From assembly GCA_038496445.1 (NCBI GenBank), contig JALMLS010000132.1, positions 1 through 23,145 of the forward strand: 23,145 nt of DNA, read 5' to 3'. The notes beneath the pieces were generated by a model. It did no database searches, was not told where the DNA came from, and worked only from the letters and a program-made list of their open reading frames with translations. Below are positions 20,037-23,145 of the stretch, one piece after another (the first letter of the stretch is position 1; the number at the start of each line of letters is the position of its first letter). This DNA is from Trichosphaerium sp. ATCC 40318 (lineage: Eukaryota; Discosea; Flabellinia; Trichosidae). The position numbers were made by a program, and so were the translations under genes.

Positions 20037-20414
20037 ATCACGTGATTGTTATATAAACGTGGACTTCCCATCACTTTTCTTGAGCTTGCTATATCCGGTT
20101 ATCACCTTGCGTATGTTTGCTAATTTTTCCACTTTTGTCACGTGATCACTGTGTTTTAAATACAAGTTGTTAAGCGACAAATTGACAAGAATAAAACATT
20201 TCATAACGTTTACTCAGCGCATCACCTATTATTAAGCTATTATCTCTCTGCTGTAAGGTACACATGAGATTTATCTAATAGCAACACTGTACGCTATTAT
20301 AACTCACTCACTCAGTCAAATTCAGGCGTTACAAGTTAATAATTAAGAGGATACAGCAAACTGTCATATAGGAAAAAACCGTTGGTGTGAATTCTCAAAC
20401 AAAGTTAAAAGACA
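20037..20414 (+). promoter_or_regulatory. Promoter region of copy C
   Basis: It contains ATCACGTGAT at 20037-20046, immediately followed by GTTATATAAACG (a possible TATA element), and GTCACGTGAT at 20137-20146. The blocks shared with the upstream region of copy A follow: AGTTGTTAAGCGACA, ATGAGATTTA, TGTACGCTATT, ACTCACTCA and ATTCAGGCGT. TATATAA lies about 365 nt before the ATG, so a long leader or an unrelated AT stretch are both possible. Confidence 0.55.
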
Positions 20415-22632
20415 ATGGATACGGAAAGTTCGCGATCTCCTGATGAGTCGTCATGCGAATCTAAAGGCAAGTAACTGGTTTTTCTTTTGTGCGTGCTTAA
20501 GTGTTTGTGAGTGGTTTTAGGCGAAGCAGACTTTTTTGAGGACGTAATTGAGTTTGGTCGAAAAGCCATAAAGCTACACCACTCGAAACCGCGACAACAT
20601 AAGATTGATCTAAAATCCGCTACGATATTCCCAAGAGAATACTTGTCATCACGTGAGTGGAGGGACCTTGCCTCTGCATGTAATAAAAGAAAAAAATCCG
20701 GGTAAGTACAAACTGCTTGGGTTCTTACTTGCTAAATGGTTGCTAGTAAACCTAACAAGAACGACGCCAAGGAGTATTTTAAAACATATATTGTAATACA
20801 GAAAGATGTGGATGCGTTTAAACAGCATTTGTCCGCCATAAAGGAGGTAGGCTTTTTTGTTAAGCCATTACCAAAAAATCTTGCTAGTTTTATGGAGCCA
20901 CCCTCACTTCACGCTTACTGTTTTAGATGGAAAGTGATGGTAGTATATTTTACGGTCACAGTACTGAAGTTTATAGTAAGGCAGTTTTCTTGGCTAACAA
21001 GAAAGCAAGAAACCAAGTAAGTGCATTCTTTTATTTTTAGTGTTTTTGGGTATAATGTTTTATTAAAGTTGTTCTTGGCCATACGTCAAAGATTATTCTC
21101 AAAAGGTAATAGACGATGCAATAGCTCAATGTTTACAAACGCCCAAAACATACAAGACAAGGTACTGAAAAGTCATATAGCAACCCAGTTTGTAATTGAC
21201 AAAAAATTAGCTGAAACAGTTCTTAACTTCGAACGGTCTTGAATTCAAAAAACCTGATCACGTGGGAGATCTAAGCATTTACAACGCTGTCATGAACTTT
21301 GATTTAGATCTTTTATTCAACAAAGGTGTATTTGAAGATACTATCTATGGGCTGGAGATCAATTACTCAAAATACTATTGGAAGTCGTTACATTGTGGGT
21401 ACACTGTTCAAGCAATGTTACTGGAAATGTATCCAACACGATTTGATTTAGGAACTTTGTATTTTTCTTGTTCCTCGTTTGTTTTTTTTTGGCACTTACA
21501 AGTAATAGCAACGCAATTACTCGACATGTATACAGACGCATTGAAAACTGCCAAAACCAAGAATAAGTCAGCTGCTTTGATAATAAAAGAACTACAAGAT
21601 AATCTGGAAAGTCACAAGAAAGACTACACGCGAGGCAACGTGAAGAATACTGAACGAGCAATTACACCAAAAGGTAACTTGGTTTTTCTCACTTTTTTCT
21701 TCATATACGCATTTATAATATTTCCTAACACTCATAGTACCTTACTTCAGATATGAATCTGAATCATTAAGCCCACATGATGTTGAAGAAAGTGAGGACA
21801 AAAGTGTTGATAAGGATGCGAAAGAAATCATTTGTATTCACACAGAACCCAACTGGTACTATTTCTGAGCGCATGGCTGCGTACAAGAAAGATCAAGAAG
21901 AATTGAAACGTATAAGAAACAAACTGTCTGCCATTGATACCCAAGACACACTTCCAAAACTCAAAAGGAAAAGAGTGGTTAATACAACTACTCAATCAAC
22001 AATCAACAAGAAACAAAAAAGAGCACCGAAAATAGATATGCCTGCTACTTCAACGAATATTGTTGATTCAATGCAAGTTGATACAACACTAGCTCCTCAC
22101 ACAACTAACCAAGAGACCAACATAATAGACCTACCAGCAATGCCTCCCTTGATACAACCAAAAATTCCTCAAACAGTAAACAAATCAGCAAGATTTGAGC
22201 CAATGTTGCTTCCAAAATCACAAAATAAGACACCATTGCCTCCACTCACTTTGCCAACATTATCACCTCCGAGCATTCAACAAGTAATACCAGAACCAGA
22301 ATCACGTGTGACAGAAATACAACAAATGACAGAAGTACAACAAATTTCCTTAACAACCTTAAATGATGATAGCTCAAGTGAAGGTACAACATTTAGTATT
22401 ACACGCTTACTATACCTAATAAGTCTATAAAGAATTACCTGAAGACTTTAAGGATATTGGAGAAGATTATGTGATGATTGTTAGTTTCAGTAAGCAGCTA
22501 CTACTCTAGGACTAATCCATTGAACCATATTTTGAAAAACTGAAACTAAAACTTTGTTCAGGAGGCAAGTACTATAAACAAACGTCAAAAACTGGAAAGT
22601 ACATTGAAGAATGCATTAATCTGGACAAATGA
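20415..22632 (+). pseudogene. Family copy C, nearly intact but with a donor change and a frameshift
   Basis: Exons: 20415-20466, 20521-20701, 20747-20846, 20927-21016, 21069-21161, 21211-21451, 21509-21673, 21738 to about 22383, 22433-22489 and 22562-22632. Exon 1 codes for MDTESSRSPDESS and is followed by a GC-AG intron (donor GCAAGT). The core has FGRKAIKLHHSKPR, YIVIQKDVDAFKQH, LFLAIRQRLFSKGN, NFDLDLLFNKG and WKSLHCGYTVQAML. At the intron after exon 6, B has GTACTA and A has GTATGT, but C has GAACTT; the 57-nt intron is stop-free and in frame, so it may be retained. In exon 8 the spacer between HTEPN and ERMAAYKK is two bases shorter than in A, which shifts the frame and gives a stop at about 21867. 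Beyond it the frame is open through a Lys/Arg-rich and Pro/Thr-rich region to the conserved end (DYVMIVSF, GKYYKQTS). It may be an early pseudogene or a shorter protein. Confidence 0.7.
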
Positions 22633-23055
22633 TGGTAAACCACTGGACATGTTGTATTTACATTGTACTTAATATTAAGTATTGTGACTGTCACAAAGAA
22701 TTGCTTATAAAACCTTCAGTTTATTAATATTGAATTACTATCTCGTTATGCAAACACAAATTGGTTGGTCTACGGAATTGACCCGCTGGAGTAAGTTTAA
22801 CTGGTAATCTCAATTTTGGCACATTGTGGCCACAACCGTAGCTTCAGAAGACTGTTTGTATATCGAGATGCAAAAGAGACACTGTCTTCAGCGTGTGCTG
22901 CGTTTGAACTTTACCGTAAATCCTGGTAACCAAAAATATGAGTTAACATGATGCATCACATGTTTTGTATGGAACTTCAACACTTTGTAGGCACTCAATG
23001 TAGGTCATGGAGTTGACCCGGATTAGATAGAGAAAGAAGAGACGAGCAAAACAAT
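22633..23055. other. Intergenic region
   Basis: No gene is supported. AT-rich sequence downstream of copy C holds TTAATATTAAG-like and TTATTAATATTG stretches. A short direct repeat GGA(A/G)TTGACCCG occurs near 22774 and 23010. Confidence 0.4.
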
Positions 23056-23145
23056 TTATTGTTTGTGAAGAGCTAATGAGCTATTCCTCCCATACCACAC
23101 CATTTCTCTCATAATAACAGGATCAATTTCCTGGGCGTTATCACA
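23055..23145 (-). CDS. 3' end of a minus-strand gene (partial)
   Basis: From the right edge a frame runs 29 codons to a TAA at 23058-23056 (motifs AQEIDPVIMREMVWYG and NSSLALHKQ at the end). An AATAAA overlaps the stop codon, just as at 7303-7308, which supports a genuine gene end. Too little is visible to assign a family; a transposon-type protein would not be surprising in this context. Confidence 0.4.

Overview
The window looks eukaryotic and most probably fungal. Genes are dense and intron-rich. Introns are short (33-120 nt, a few of 217-591 nt), typically GTACGT/GTAAGT to YAG, with TACTAAC/CTAAC/CTTAC-like branch sites, AATAAA signals and few bases between genes. A compact genome with a Transposase_21/tnp2-like element suggests an early-diverging fungus such as Mucoromycota; this placement is inference. 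No gene here is a recognisable housekeeping gene, so the window reads as an accessory, transposon-rich region. All exon models below were built by hand from reading frame, splice phase and splice signals.

Layout. (1) 1-3211, minus: a 13-exon gene of unknown function running off the left edge and ending in a 14-residue Pro-rich tandem repeat. (2) 3212-4427: a gene-poor divergent promoter region with several strong inverted repeats. (3) 4428-7307, plus: a 14-exon gene coding for about 536 residues, unknown function, with a Cys cluster and a 591-nt intron filled with tandem repeats. (4) 7445-8813, plus: an acidic Ser-Asp-repeat protein whose last exons are tandem copies separated by 33-34-nt introns. 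(5) 8944-9891, minus: a two-exon protein with an F-box-like N-terminus and MORN_2/YwqK-type repeats. (6) 10216-13513, plus: an intact 12-exon transposase of about 908 residues with an N-terminal C2H2 finger. (7) 13605-13979, minus: a truncated Rab-like GTPase relic with an intact P-loop. (8) 14927-22632: three members of one gene family, A (minus, pseudogene), B (plus, open from exon 2) and C (plus, lightly damaged). (9) 23056-23145, minus: the 3' end of another gene.

The main result is that the left-edge gene and the 15-22.6 kb family share a five-exon core. Two exon lengths are the same or nearly so (90/90 and 90/93 nt), intron phases agree and residue motifs are shared, so they are diverged members of one apparently undescribed family. 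The left-edge gene adds about 300 residues upstream and a Pro-rich tail downstream. Copies A and C also share their upstream regions in inverted orientation. The palindrome ATCACGTGAT occurs three times exactly between 17.1 and 20.1 kb, which points to a common bHLH-type regulator. How the genes cooperate cannot be told from sequence. A transposase surrounded by multi-exon genes of unknown function is compatible with cargo of large mobile elements, but no element ends were found.
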